From Bacillota bacterium (GTDB lineage: Bacteria; Bacillota; Clostridia; Peptostreptococcales; Anaerovoracaceae): a DNA stretch of 64,000 bases. Shown piece by piece: positions 35,110 to 43,304 of the stretch; within the stretch, counting starts at the first letter, position 1, and each line of letters starts with the position of its first letter. The notes below the pieces were generated by a model. That model did no database searches. It saw only the letters and a list, made by a program, of their open reading frames with translations, and was not told where the DNA came from. Position numbers and translations under genes: made by a program. The stretch spans positions 34,321 to 98,320 of the forward strand of contig JALEJU010000020.1 in NCBI GenBank assembly GCA_022769485.1, given 5' to 3'.

Positions 35110-36939
35110 ATGTGTGGAATTGTAGGTTATATTGGCGATGGAAACGCTAAGGATATTATTATAGACGGACTGAAAAAATTGGAATACCGGGGGTACGACT
35201 CTGCCGGAATCGCAGTTTATAAAGACGGTAAACTGGAAATTCGGAAGCGCCGGGGTCGTATTGTAAATCTGGAAGAAGCTATTTCAAACGAGGATCTGCA
35301 AAGCGGGCTGGGTATCGGCCATACCAGATGGGCCACTCACGGCGCTCCTTCGGAATTAAATTCCCATCCCCACAGCAACGCGGACAATACCGTGGCAGTT
35401 GTACATAACGGGATTATTGAGAATTTTGCGGAACTTCGGGAGTGGCTCAGCAAGGAATACGGTATTGTTTTCCGTTCGGAAACGGATACGGAGGTTATTG
35501 CGCAGCTGATCGGCATCTACTATGACGGCGATCTGCTGGACGCTGTATATCGGGCGGTTGATAAAATGCGGGGTGCTTATGCGATCGGTGTGATATGCAG
35601 CAAGGAGCCGGATAAATTGATCGCTGTCCGCAAAGAAAGTCCTCTGGTAATCGGCCTGGGTACAGACTGCAATTTTATCGCTTCGGATATTCCCGCTCTT
35701 TTGAAATACGTACGGGAGCTTTATCTCCTTGAAAACAACGAAACGGCAGTGCTGACCCGGAATGCCGTCGTGATTTACGACGCGGAGCGCAAGTCTGTGA
35801 AGCGGGATGTTCTGCATGTTACCTGGGATGCTGCTGCCGCGGAAAAAGAAGGGTACGACCATTTTATGATGAAGGAAATCCATGAACAGCCGAAAGGGAT
35901 TTCCGAAACTTTGAATCGCCGGCTGACACCGGAAGGCGAGATCGTACTGGACGGCATTTCCCTGACAAAAGAAAACTTGGAGAATTTTAATAAAATATAC
36001 ATTGTTGCCTGCGGGACGGCCTACCATGCAGGTTTGGTGGGAAAATTCGCCATTGAAAAGCTGGCAAGAATTCCGGTGGAAGTAGATGTGGCGTCGGAAT
36101 TCCGATATCGGGATCCTTTCGTGGATGATAAGACATTGTTTATCGCCATTAGCCAATCCGGAGAAACGCTGGATACGTTAGCTGCTCTGCGTGAAGCGAA
36201 GAAGAAGGGAGCCCGGATTCTATCTGTAGTTAATGTTGTGGGAAGTTCCGTGGCCAGAGAATCGGACGATGTATTCTATACCTGGGCCGGTCCGGAAATC
36301 GCAGTGGCCTCTACAAAAGCTTATACAACACAGCTTGTATGTATGTATTTGATCGCTTTGTATATGGGACGGCTGAAGGGGACGCTTTCCAAAGCGGAAT
36401 GTGATAAATATATCGGAGAATTAAAATCCATTCCGGAGAAGCTGGAGCGGATTTTGGAAAAAGAAGCAGACATTGAGGAAATTGCGAAACAGCTGTACAA
36501 AACGGAGCAGGTTTTTTTCATCGGAAGAGGTCCGGACAGCGGTGTTTCTTACGAAGGCTCTCTGAAATTGAAGGAAATCTCTTATATCAATTCATTTGCT
36601 ATTGCAGCCGGAGAACTAAAGCATGGAACGATTGCTTTGATCGAGCAGGGTACTTTGGTGGTCGCTTTGGCTACGCAGGATCGCCTTTTTGAAAAGATGC
36701 TGTCCAACATTCAGGAAGTGAAAGCCAGAGGCGCTTATGTAATGGGAATTGCCAAGGAGGGCAATACGGATATTGAAAAACAGTCGGATTGTGTGATCTA
36801 TATCCCGGATTGCATGGATGAAGTCAGCCCGCTGCTGGCGGTGGTTCCCCTGCAGCTTTTGGCATATTATATTGCGAAGCTGAGAGGCTGCGATATCGAC
36901 AAACCGAAAAATCTGGCCAAATCGGTGACGGTGGAGTAA
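35110..36939 (+). CDS. glmS: Glutamine-fructose-6-phosphate aminotransferase (isomerizing)
   Basis: Makes glucosamine 6-phosphate from fructose 6-phosphate and glutamine. The 609-residue protein begins with the nucleophilic Cys2 (MCGIVGYIG) of the glutaminase domain, with GHTRWATHG and NGIIENF. It continues with two SIS isomerase domains (ACGTAYHAG, SQSGETLDTLAAL, GRGPDSGVSYEGSLKLKE) and ends DKPKNLAKSVTVE. AAAGGAGG precedes the ATG, only 15 bases after glmM. There is therefore no room for a glmS ribozyme, and control must come from the cdaA operon promoter or otherwise. Confidence 0.97.
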   Translation: MCGIVGYIGDGNAKDIIIDGLKKLEYRGYDSAGIAVYKDGKLEIRKRRGRIVNLEEAISNEDLQSGLGIGHTRWATHGAPSELNSHPHSNADNTVAVVHNGIIENFAELREWLSKEYGIVFRSETDTEVIAQLIGIYYDGDLLDAVYRAVDKMRGAYAIGVICSKEPDKLIAVRKESPLVIGLGTDCNFIASDIPALLKYVRELYLLENNETAVLTRNAVVIYDAERKSVKRDVLHVTWDAAAAEKEGYDHFMMKEIHEQPKGISETLNRRLTPEGEIVLDGISLTKENLENFNKIYIVACGTAYHAGLVGKFAIEKLARIPVEVDVASEFRYRDPFVDDKTLFIAISQSGETLDTLAALREAKKKGARILSVVNVVGSSVARESDDVFYTWAGPEIAVASTKAYTTQLVCMYLIALYMGRLKGTLSKAECDKYIGELKSIPEKLERILEKEADIEEIAKQLYKTEQVFFIGRGPDSGVSYEGSLKLKEISYINSFAIAAGELKHGTIALIEQGTLVVALATQDRLFEKMLSNIQEVKARGAYVMGIAKEGNTDIEKQSDCVIYIPDCMDEVSPLLAVVPLQLLAYYIAKLRGCDIDKPKNLAKSVTVE

Positions 36940-36977
36940 TTTTTGCCGGCAGTACAAATCAGAAAAGGGGTAAGGAA

Positions 36978-37559
36978 ATGAGAAAGCAGAATAGTAAGAA
37001 ATGGGCTTTTATGTTGTTCCTGGTTTTTGCGCTGGCTGTGTTCACTGCCTGCGACAATCAGGAAACAGAAGAAAATAAAGAGGACGTGACACCTCAAGGA
37101 ACAGAACAGACGACGTATGATCTTAAACTTTACTACGCCAGTTATTCGTATATGGAAAGCGGCAGCGGGAACCATCTGATTTCTTATGAATGCCAATTGA
37201 TTTCCGATCCGGATGATATTTATATTGAAGTAGCCAGAGCCTTGAGTTCTGTCCCCGAAGGGCTTGATCCCAAGGTATATCAGACTGCGTTTTATGACGG
37301 ACTCCGGATCGAAAATGTATATGCAAAAGACGGGACGATATTTGTGGATGTAAGTTCCGAAGGGTTAAACGGGGGCTCGTTGGAAGAAACCTTGTTCATC
37401 GAGCAGGTAGTGGAGACCTATCTGCATACATTTGAAAAAGATGGGATAGATCATGTCCGCTTCCTGGTAGACGGAGCCGAGGCGGAGACTTTAATGGGTC
37501 ACTGGGATGTTTCTCAGCCTTTCGGACATATTGCGGACGGAGAGTCGGAACAGCAGTAG
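36978..37559 (+). CDS. GerMN-domain lipoprotein
   Basis: A 193-residue exported protein with a basic N-terminus, a hydrophobic run and a lipobox ending FTAC (Cys near residue 25), followed by an acidic linker. The rest is one GerMN domain (residues about 45-185), with GLRIENVYAKDGTIFVDVSS, EQVVETYL and the closing VRFLVDGAEAETLMGHWDVSQPF. GerMN proteins include the germination and sporulation protein GerM of Bacillus, but a single-domain form is also found in vegetative cells. Its place after glmS and before an ADP-ribosylglycohydrolase gives no further hint. Confidence 0.85.
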   Translation: MRKQNSKKWAFMLFLVFALAVFTACDNQETEENKEDVTPQGTEQTTYDLKLYYASYSYMESGSGNHLISYECQLISDPDDIYIEVARALSSVPEGLDPKVYQTAFYDGLRIENVYAKDGTIFVDVSSEGLNGGSLEETLFIEQVVETYLHTFEKDGIDHVRFLVDGAEAETLMGHWDVSQPFGHIADGESEQQ

Positions 37560-37577
37560 CTGTGAAAGGATGAAGTT

Positions 37578-38612
37578 GTGAAGAACAGTAAAGCATATTT
37601 CAGAGGCTGCATGATCGGCGGTGCTGTAGGAGATGCGCTGGGGTATCCGGTGGAGTTTCTGTCTCTGGACGAGATTCGGGAAACGTACGGAGAAAAGGGA
37701 ATTCAGGAACCGGTCTGTGAAGAGGCTACCGGGAAAGCTCTGGTATCTGATGATACGCAGACTTTGGCGTTCACTATGGACGGCTTGCTTTGGGCCGATC
37801 GCAAAGCGAAAGAGAAGGGCATTTACGCATATACTCCCTGTATCTTTTATGCATATCAAAAATGGCTCTATACTCAGACCGGTCATTTTGCCGAAAAGAG
37901 TTATGAATTCTTATTGCAGGGAGAAATCCTGAAATGGGAGGAGCTTTTTGCCAGGAGAACACCGGGAGAATCCATTCTTCAGGCTTTGGCGGGCAGCATT
38001 AACGGGAAATACGGCACCATGCGGAATCCTATCAACAACAGCAAAGGATATAATACGGTTGCCAGAGTTGCGCCTGTGGGTCTGTATTTTTATGAAGATC
38101 CGCGGAAGGCGTTTAAGATTGGCTGCGAAAGCGCCGCAATTACCCATGGGCACCCCACTGCTTATTTAACCGCGGGCTTTTTTGCCCATTTGATTTCCAT
38201 GATCATTCAAGGGATTTCTTTAGAGCGGGCAGCAGAGGTTTCGGTGAAAAACCTTTCCCTTCATAAGCACAGCGAAGAGAGCGTAGGGGCATTGAAAAGA
38301 GCTATGGAGCTTGCGGGAAGCGACGCACCGGAGGAAAAGGCGATTGCTTCCCTGGGAGAAGGCTGGACAGCGGAGGAAGCCATGGCTATCGCGTTGTACG
38401 CTGCTTTAAAGCATCCCGAGGATTATGAGACAGCCCTGCGAACTGTAGTAAATCAAAGCGGAAACAGCGACGGCACCGGAGCGATCTGCGGAAATCTCTT
38501 AGGGGCTTATTTAGGCACACTGGAAATCCCTTATCGATGGATGCAGAACGTAGAATTATCGGAGTTGATGTCCATTGGCGCAGACCGGCTTTTGGCGGCG
38601 GTTATGGATTAG
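37578..38612 (+). CDS. ADP-ribosylglycohydrolase family protein
   Basis: A 344-residue protein of the DraG/ARH fold, which removes ADP-ribose from proteins, nucleic acids or small molecules with two magnesium ions. The metal-binding motifs are visible: GGAVGDALGYPVEF near the N-terminus, VSDDTQTLAFT, THGHPTAYL and the C-terminal SGNSDGTGAICGNLLGAYLG. AAAGGA lies seven bases before the GTG start. No ADP-ribosyltransferase is seen nearby and no nitrogenase genes, so the substrate is unknown. Confidence 0.9.
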   Translation: MKNSKAYFRGCMIGGAVGDALGYPVEFLSLDEIRETYGEKGIQEPVCEEATGKALVSDDTQTLAFTMDGLLWADRKAKEKGIYAYTPCIFYAYQKWLYTQTGHFAEKSYEFLLQGEILKWEELFARRTPGESILQALAGSINGKYGTMRNPINNSKGYNTVARVAPVGLYFYEDPRKAFKIGCESAAITHGHPTAYLTAGFFAHLISMIIQGISLERAAEVSVKNLSLHKHSEESVGALKRAMELAGSDAPEEKAIASLGEGWTAEEAMAIALYAALKHPEDYETALRTVVNQSGNSDGTGAICGNLLGAYLGTLEIPYRWMQNVELSELMSIGADRLLAAVMD

Positions 38613-38640
38613 GTGAGCCGATGCCTGTTCAGGAGGAGTT

Positions 38641-39690
38641 ATGAAGCTTGATGTTAAAAGCATGACTAAAAAGGAGCTGGAAAGCTCCTTTCTCTCTATG
38701 GGAGAGAAAGGGTTTCGAGCCAGACAGGTGTTTCGCTGGCTTTATAAAGGTATAACGGATTTTCGGGAGATGGCGAATTTGCCGGAAACGCTTCGGGCAA
38801 AGCTGGATGAAAAAGCTTTCATTGAAAAAGTTGAAATTCAAAAAGTGCAGATATCCTCTAAAGACGGCACTCGAAAGTATTTGTTCCGCTTGAGGGACGG
38901 CAGAGCCGTAGAGGGCGTGTTTATGAAGTACAAATACGGGAATGCCGCCTGTATTTCTTCCCAAGCGGGCTGCCGCATGGGATGTGTTTTCTGCGCTTCA
39001 GGCATGGCGGGGCTGGCCAGGAATTTGACTGCCGGGGAAATGGCCGATGAGATTTTAGCCATGGAGCGGGATACGGGAGAGCGCGTGGGGCATCTGGTTG
39101 TTATGGGAACCGGGGAACCGCTGGATAATTATGGTGAACTTGCGGTTTTTTTGCGGAATATTCACGACGAGGAAGGATTGAATTTATCCTGGAGAGCTAT
39201 CACGGTTTCCACCTGCGGGCTGGTTCCGCAGATTGAAACATTCGGCGATGAGTTTCCCCAGGTCAATTTGGCAATTTCTCTGCACGCGTCCTGTGATGAA
39301 GAGCGTAACGCGCTTATGCCCGTAAATCGTAAATACGCGATAAATGAGCTGCTGCAGGCTTGCCGGCGGCACGCGGAGAAAACCGGAAGGCGGGTGACCT
39401 TTGAGTATACCCTGATTCGGGGAGTCAATGACGGAGCAGACAGGGCAGACCGTCTGGCAGACTGTTTATCCGGCATACTTTGCCATGTAAATCTGATTCC
39501 GTTAAATCCTGTTTCGGAAAAATCTTTTCGGGGAATCGACCGAAGAGCGGCCGAGCAATTTCGAAAGCTGTTGGAAACTCGAGGAATTCCGGCTACGGTT
39601 CGAAGGAGTTTGGGAAGCGACATTGACGCTGCCTGCGGACAACTTAGATTAGAGGAGTTAAAAGAAACGAAGAACACAAAGAATTCATAA
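38641..39690 (+). CDS. rlmN: Dual-specificity 23S rRNA/tRNA adenine C2-methyltransferase RlmN
   Basis: A radical-SAM enzyme that methylates A2503 of 23S rRNA and A37 of some tRNAs. The 349-residue protein shows the N-terminal helical domain (FRARQVFRWLYKG), the SAM-cluster motif CRMGCVFCASG, MGTGEPLDN, AISLHA, FEYTLIRGVND and the catalytic C-terminal Cys in DAACGQL. GGAGGAG precedes the ATG. Both methyl-carrying and cluster cysteines are intact. Confidence 0.97.
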   Translation: MKLDVKSMTKKELESSFLSMGEKGFRARQVFRWLYKGITDFREMANLPETLRAKLDEKAFIEKVEIQKVQISSKDGTRKYLFRLRDGRAVEGVFMKYKYGNAACISSQAGCRMGCVFCASGMAGLARNLTAGEMADEILAMERDTGERVGHLVVMGTGEPLDNYGELAVFLRNIHDEEGLNLSWRAITVSTCGLVPQIETFGDEFPQVNLAISLHASCDEERNALMPVNRKYAINELLQACRRHAEKTGRRVTFEYTLIRGVNDGADRADRLADCLSGILCHVNLIPLNPVSEKSFRGIDRRAAEQFRKLLETRGIPATVRRSLGSDIDAACGQLRLEELKETKNTKNS

Positions 39691-39709
39691 ACGCTATGCA
39701 GTTTGCCTA

Positions 39710-39738
39710 TTGCGGGCTCTTTGCTCATGGTGTATAAT
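39710..39738 (+). promoter_or_regulatory. Promoter of the P-loop protein gene
   Basis: TTGCGG (39710-39715), 17 bases, TATAAT (39733-39738), about 85 bases before the TTG start. Confidence 0.75.
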
Positions 39739-39824
39739 TTAAAGTGTCAGAATAGTTTTGCTTCGGACAAACAGGTGCGGAGCAGCTGCAAAACAAATAG
39801 GCAAAGAAAAGGAGGCGGATCCCC

Positions 39825-40244
39825 TTGGTTAAAGTATTGATTGGACATAAAGGAACCGGAAAAACAAAATTGATGGTTCAGACAGCAAATGAAATGGTGG
39901 ATACTGCTAACGGCAGTATCGTTTTTATCAATAAAGACAGCCGCTTGATGTATGATTTGAAGCATGAAATCAGAGTCGTATGCATGGAAGAGTATGACCA
40001 GATTACGAATGTAGATGAGTATATTGGCTTTATCTACGGTATTGTAAGCTCTGACCATGATATTGAAGCTATTTTCATCGACGCGATCCTGAAGAACAAA
40101 GATGTTCATATTCCGGATTTGAAAGGCTTCCTGCAGAGATTGGAGATGATTTCCGAAAAATATGATCTGCAGTTCATCGTCAGCATCAGCGCGGACAAGA
40201 ATGAATTGGGAGATACACTGGAAGTGTGCGAAGTTCTGAACTAA
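39825..40244 (+). CDS. Small P-loop protein of unknown function
   Basis: A 139-residue cytoplasmic protein that I cannot name. It opens directly with a Walker A loop (IGHKGTGKTKLM). A hydrophobic strand ending in Asp (EAIFIDAIL) could serve as Walker B, and DLQFIVSISAD could be a sensor-like strand before a short C-terminal helix. The fold is thus a minimal P-loop NTPase core without a lid or DNA-binding domain. The TTG start follows AAAAGGAGG by nine bases. Its 3' end overlaps the HAD phosphatase gene by 19 bases. A kinase-like or regulatory role is possible; nothing in the sequence decides it. Confidence 0.75.
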   Translation: MVKVLIGHKGTGKTKLMVQTANEMVDTANGSIVFINKDSRLMYDLKHEIRVVCMEEYDQITNVDEYIGFIYGIVSSDHDIEAIFIDAILKNKDVHIPDLKGFLQRLEMISEKYDLQFIVSISADKNELGDTLEVCEVLN

Positions 40245-40930
40245 ACAAAGCAGAACGGCTCATTTTCTGGGATATTGACGGAACGCTGATGTATTGCGGC
40301 GCCGACGGTACCGCTGCGTTGAACCGGACGTTTGAAGAGCTTTACGGAATTCGGGCGGCTTTTGAAAAAATCAAAGTGGGGCAGTCTATGGATTCGGCGC
40401 ATATACAAGCGGTTATAGAGCATTTTTCTCTTCCGCAGAGCGATGTGCTCCGGATTAAGGAGGTTTATGCGCGCCTGCTGACGGAAATTGTGGACGCGGA
40501 TCCCGACAAGAGAATTATGGCGGGGGTTGAAGTGCTTTTGCATGAGATCGAGAAAGCTCCCGGTGCGGTGAATGCGCTGCTGACCAGCAACTTTCGTGTG
40601 GGCGCGGAAATCAAGCTTCGCTCCGTAGGATTGGATTCCTTTTTTTCCCTGGGAGGCTTCGGCGATGAAGAAGGAGAAAAATGGGATGCGGCGGAACGGG
40701 GGATTGCCTTGGCTGAGAAACGGTACGGCACCAAATTCGACCGCAGTAAAATTTTTCTTGTAGGGGACGGAGTTTATGATATTTCAACGGCTAAGCACCT
40801 TGGAATCCGCAGTGTGGCGGTAGGAACAGGGTGGACTTCCCGGGAGGAATTGAAAGCTCGGAAACCGGAATTTTATTTTGATAATCTGGCAGATACGAAA
40901 GCCGTTTTGGACGTACTTCTGCATCAGTAA
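40226..40930 (+). CDS. HAD family hydrolase
   Basis: A 234-residue haloacid dehalogenase-type phosphatase. Motif I is FWDIDGTLMY (Asp nucleophile plus DxD), a helical cap lies at about residues 25-100, motif II is LLTSN, and motif IV is VGDGVYDISTAKHLG with VAVGTGW after it. This arrangement resembles the phosphoglycolate phosphatase group, but the substrate is not readable. The start is uncertain: GTG 40226 overlaps the preceding gene and has only a weak GGAAG close by, so translation may be coupled to the P-loop gene. Confidence 0.85.
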   Translation: MRSSELNKAERLIFWDIDGTLMYCGADGTAALNRTFEELYGIRAAFEKIKVGQSMDSAHIQAVIEHFSLPQSDVLRIKEVYARLLTEIVDADPDKRIMAGVEVLLHEIEKAPGAVNALLTSNFRVGAEIKLRSVGLDSFFSLGGFGDEEGEKWDAAERGIALAEKRYGTKFDRSKIFLVGDGVYDISTAKHLGIRSVAVGTGWTSREELKARKPEFYFDNLADTKAVLDVLLHQ

Positions 40931-40963
40931 ATCTCAAAGTGAATATGAATGGAAGATTTTGAG

Positions 40964-40988
40964 GGGTTCCTTTTTTTAAAAGGAACCC
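40964..40988 (+). terminator. Hairpin after the HAD gene
   Basis: GGGTTCCTTTT (40964-40974) pairs perfectly with AAAAGGAACCC (40978-40988). Only two T follow before a mixed TTATACTTT tail, so it is a likely but not ideal terminator. Confidence 0.6.
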
Positions 40989-41102
40989 TTATACTTTGCC
41001 ATGACGCGCGTTATTATGCCTTTTCAAGTTTTCGGGATTGTCAGCCGAAAATTGTTGGGTTAAAAACACTTTGTGAAAACTGACAAAAAGGAGGACAAAA
41101 CG

Positions 41103-42002
41103 ATGAAACATATTGTCAAATACGCTGTAGTCCTGTGTATGTTAATGGGGATGATTCTGCCGGTTCAAGCGTTTGCGGGCTGTGACGCCGCGGGTTGGAC
41201 AGAGAGCAGTACAGGCGGAGATCAAGCTGCCTGGCAGACGAAATGGAATTGCGGGAATTGGGCTTCCTGCTTGAAAAATACAGGAAAAGAGTGCACAGCA
41301 CAGAAAGAAAACTGCTTCGGCGGAATTTGCAAGAAAGACCAGAATACTCGGAACACTTTCTTCAAAACCTGTACGAACGACAATTGTAAATTGCAGAAGG
41401 ACTGCACAGACGGCAGCTGCGGCGCCGATCAGAATTGCACAGACGGCAGTTGTGATGCCGATCAGAATTGCGCATACGGCAGCTGTGATGCCTCCGATGC
41501 AGATTTGACGCAAAAGCTTCCCGGTCAGGCTGAAAAAGAACCTCAAGCAGAGGTTGAGAAACCCCGGCAGCCTGAAGCTTCCCGGCAGGAAACGCCGAAG
41601 AACACTGCTTCGGAACAGAAAGGTTCTCAGGCACAGCAGATTTTAGCATTGGTTAATCAGAAACGAAATGCGCAGGGACTGAACGCATTGGTGTTAAACG
41701 ATGAACTCAGTGCAGTTGCGCAGGCGAAAGCAGAGGACATGGCTGCCAAAGGTTATTTTTCTCACACCTCTCCTACATACGGCTCTCCCTTTGATATGAT
41801 GAAAAGCTTTGGAATCAATTACACTGCTGCAGGAGAAAATATTGCAAAAGGCTACAGCTCGGCGTCTTCCGTCATGGATGGATGGATGAATTCCGAAGGA
41901 CACAGGGCTAACATTCTTAATACGAATTTTACACAGCTGGGTGTTGGTTACTATGTAGATGGAAACGGCACGGCCTATTGGGTACAGATGTTTATCCGCT
42001 AA
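41103..42002 (+). CDS. Secreted CAP-domain protein with Cys-rich repeats
   Basis: A 299-residue exported protein. A signal peptide (about 26 residues, ending VQAFA) leads into a Cys-rich region to about residue 135 that includes three tandem 11-residue units (C-T-D-G-S-C-G/D-A-D-Q-N type). A Glu/Pro/Gln-rich linker follows, and then a C-terminal CAP/SCP domain (residues about 175-299) with HTSP, GENIAKGYSS, WMNSEGHRANILN and VQMFIR. CAP domains of this YkwD type are common in spore formers and have no agreed enzymatic role. AAAGGAGG precedes ATG 41103. About twenty cysteines precede the CAP domain, which is unusual for a clostridial secreted protein and suggests metal binding or disulfide-linked surface assembly. 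Confidence 0.85.
   Translation: MKHIVKYAVVLCMLMGMILPVQAFAGCDAAGWTESSTGGDQAAWQTKWNCGNWASCLKNTGKECTAQKENCFGGICKKDQNTRNTFFKTCTNDNCKLQKDCTDGSCGADQNCTDGSCDADQNCAYGSCDASDADLTQKLPGQAEKEPQAEVEKPRQPEASRQETPKNTASEQKGSQAQQILALVNQKRNAQGLNALVLNDELSAVAQAKAEDMAAKGYFSHTSPTYGSPFDMMKSFGINYTAAGENIAKGYSSASSVMDGWMNSEGHRANILNTNFTQLGVGYYVDGNGTAYWVQMFIR
41403..41501 (+). repeat. Three tandem 33-bp coding repeats (CxxxSC units)
   Basis: Units at 41403-41435, 41436-41468 and 41469-41501 encode CTDGSCGADQN, CTDGSCDADQN and CAYGSCDASDA. The DNA copies differ at a few positions, with the third most diverged, so the array expanded in frame some time ago. Confidence 0.85.
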
Positions 42003-42015
42003 AATACTTTTATAG

Positions 42016-42049
42016 AAAAAGAGCTGCAATTTATTTTGCGGCTCTTTTT
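42016..42049 (+). terminator. Terminator after the CAP gene
   Basis: AAAAAGAGCTGCAA (42016-42029) pairs with TTGCGGCTCTTTTT (42036-42049) with one G-U pair. The A and T runs make it usable in both directions. Confidence 0.88.
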
Positions 42050-42150
42050 CGCGTTTAAGGGAACATGCAGAAATTGGGAAGCTTGCTTTCAGGGAATCTT
42101 TGTATTATCATGTATAGAATGGGAGAAATATACGGATAGGGGGAAAACCA

Positions 42151-43296
42151 TTGAGAAAGATTTTTGTGGCACTGTTATGTCTGAGCTTATTGTTTGGAAC
42201 TGCATCCTGCGGAATCGGCTCCAAGGATCGTGAAGACGGAAAAATGACTGTGGTCATGGTTACCGATGAACAGGGCGTAGAAGACGGCACGCTGAATGAA
42301 GCAGCTTTCGAGGGCTTAAAGCGGGCTATGAAAAATTTGGGAATTCGGGCAGAAGTCCTGGAGAGCGCCTCTCCGGAGGACTATCAGAAGAATATTGAGA
42401 GCGCGGCTATAGGCGGTGCGGCTATGATTATTTCCGTGGGGTGCCAGTTGGAAGCGGCTATGGAGGAGACAGCCGGACGGTATCCCGGGGTGAAGTTTGT
42501 TTTAATTGACGGAACATCTTCCAACGGAATCAACCTATTAAGTCTGAGTTTTGAAGATCAGCAAAGTGCTTTCCTGGCGGGTGTGGCCGCCGGTATGACC
42601 ACGGCTTCGGATGTAGTCGGATTTATCGGCGGTACGAAGCATTCTTCCGTTCAGCGGCAGGAATACGGGTTCCGTGCAGGGGTACAGGCGGTGAATCCCG
42701 ACGCTTCGATTGTTGCGGAGTACGCCGGTACGATGAATGACCCGGAATTGGGGAAGCAGCTGGCTTTGGAACAGAGAGAGCAGGGAGCCGATGTAATTTA
42801 TCAGGTGGCCGGCCGAACGGGAATCGGAGTAATTCAGGCGGCAGCGGAATACCGGGAGTCTCAAAGAGTCCTGCGGGAAGAAGCGGAGGCCTTGCAGCAG
42901 GAGGGCGGCCCGGAGGTCGTCATCGGATTTGGCTCGCAGGCCGAAGTGCTGGAGGGAACGGAACACAGCGACTCGATAGAGGGAAGATTTTGGGTAATCG
43001 GTTCTATGGAAGACCAATCTTTCCTGTCGGAAGACGATGTGCTGTGCTCGACTTTAAAGCGGGTGGATCATGCGATTTATCTGGCGATTGAAGATTTGAC
43101 CCGGGGAAAATTTGAAAGTGAAGTTCGTACTTTCGGTATGGATTTGGAGGGAGTAGATTACAGCGATGAAGCGGAAAATCTTCCCCCGGATATTGAACAG
43201 GTCATGCGGCAGTTCAGGGAACAGATCATCAGCGGCGATTTAGTTATTCCTGTGGACAAAAAGAACCTGGCGGATTTTAAACTGCCGGAAGAATAG
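42151..43296 (+). CDS. BMP family substrate-binding lipoprotein
   Basis: A 381-residue lipoprotein: signal sequence with lipobox GTASC (Cys near residue 20), then a periplasmic-binding-protein-type domain of the BMP/PnrA-Med family (VVMVTDEQGVEDGTLNEAAF, IISVGCQLEAAM, FVLIDGT, FLAGVAAGMTT, VGFIGG, DVIYQVAGRTGIGVIQAA). Such proteins usually bind nucleosides for an ABC importer. No permease or ATPase gene lies nearby, so it is either an orphan binding protein or a sensor. The TTG start is preceded by AGGGGGA. The pattern SVQRQEYGFRAGV is the family's ligand-loop region. Confidence 0.88.
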   Translation: MRKIFVALLCLSLLFGTASCGIGSKDREDGKMTVVMVTDEQGVEDGTLNEAAFEGLKRAMKNLGIRAEVLESASPEDYQKNIESAAIGGAAMIISVGCQLEAAMEETAGRYPGVKFVLIDGTSSNGINLLSLSFEDQQSAFLAGVAAGMTTASDVVGFIGGTKHSSVQRQEYGFRAGVQAVNPDASIVAEYAGTMNDPELGKQLALEQREQGADVIYQVAGRTGIGVIQAAAEYRESQRVLREEAEALQQEGGPEVVIGFGSQAEVLEGTEHSDSIEGRFWVIGSMEDQSFLSEDDVLCSTLKRVDHAIYLAIEDLTRGKFESEVRTFGMDLEGVDYSDEAENLPPDIEQVMRQFREQIISGDLVIPVDKKNLADFKLPEE

Positions 43297-43304
43297 GAGT
43301 ATTT

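Noticed and set aside
35356..36156. Reverse-strand open frame of 266 codons within glmS
   Set aside because: Fully antisense to conserved glmS domains with no independent coding evidence.
41403..41501. Short regular repeats as a CRISPR array
   Set aside because: The 33-bp units are directly adjacent with no spacers, stay in frame and encode Cys-rich peptide repeats.
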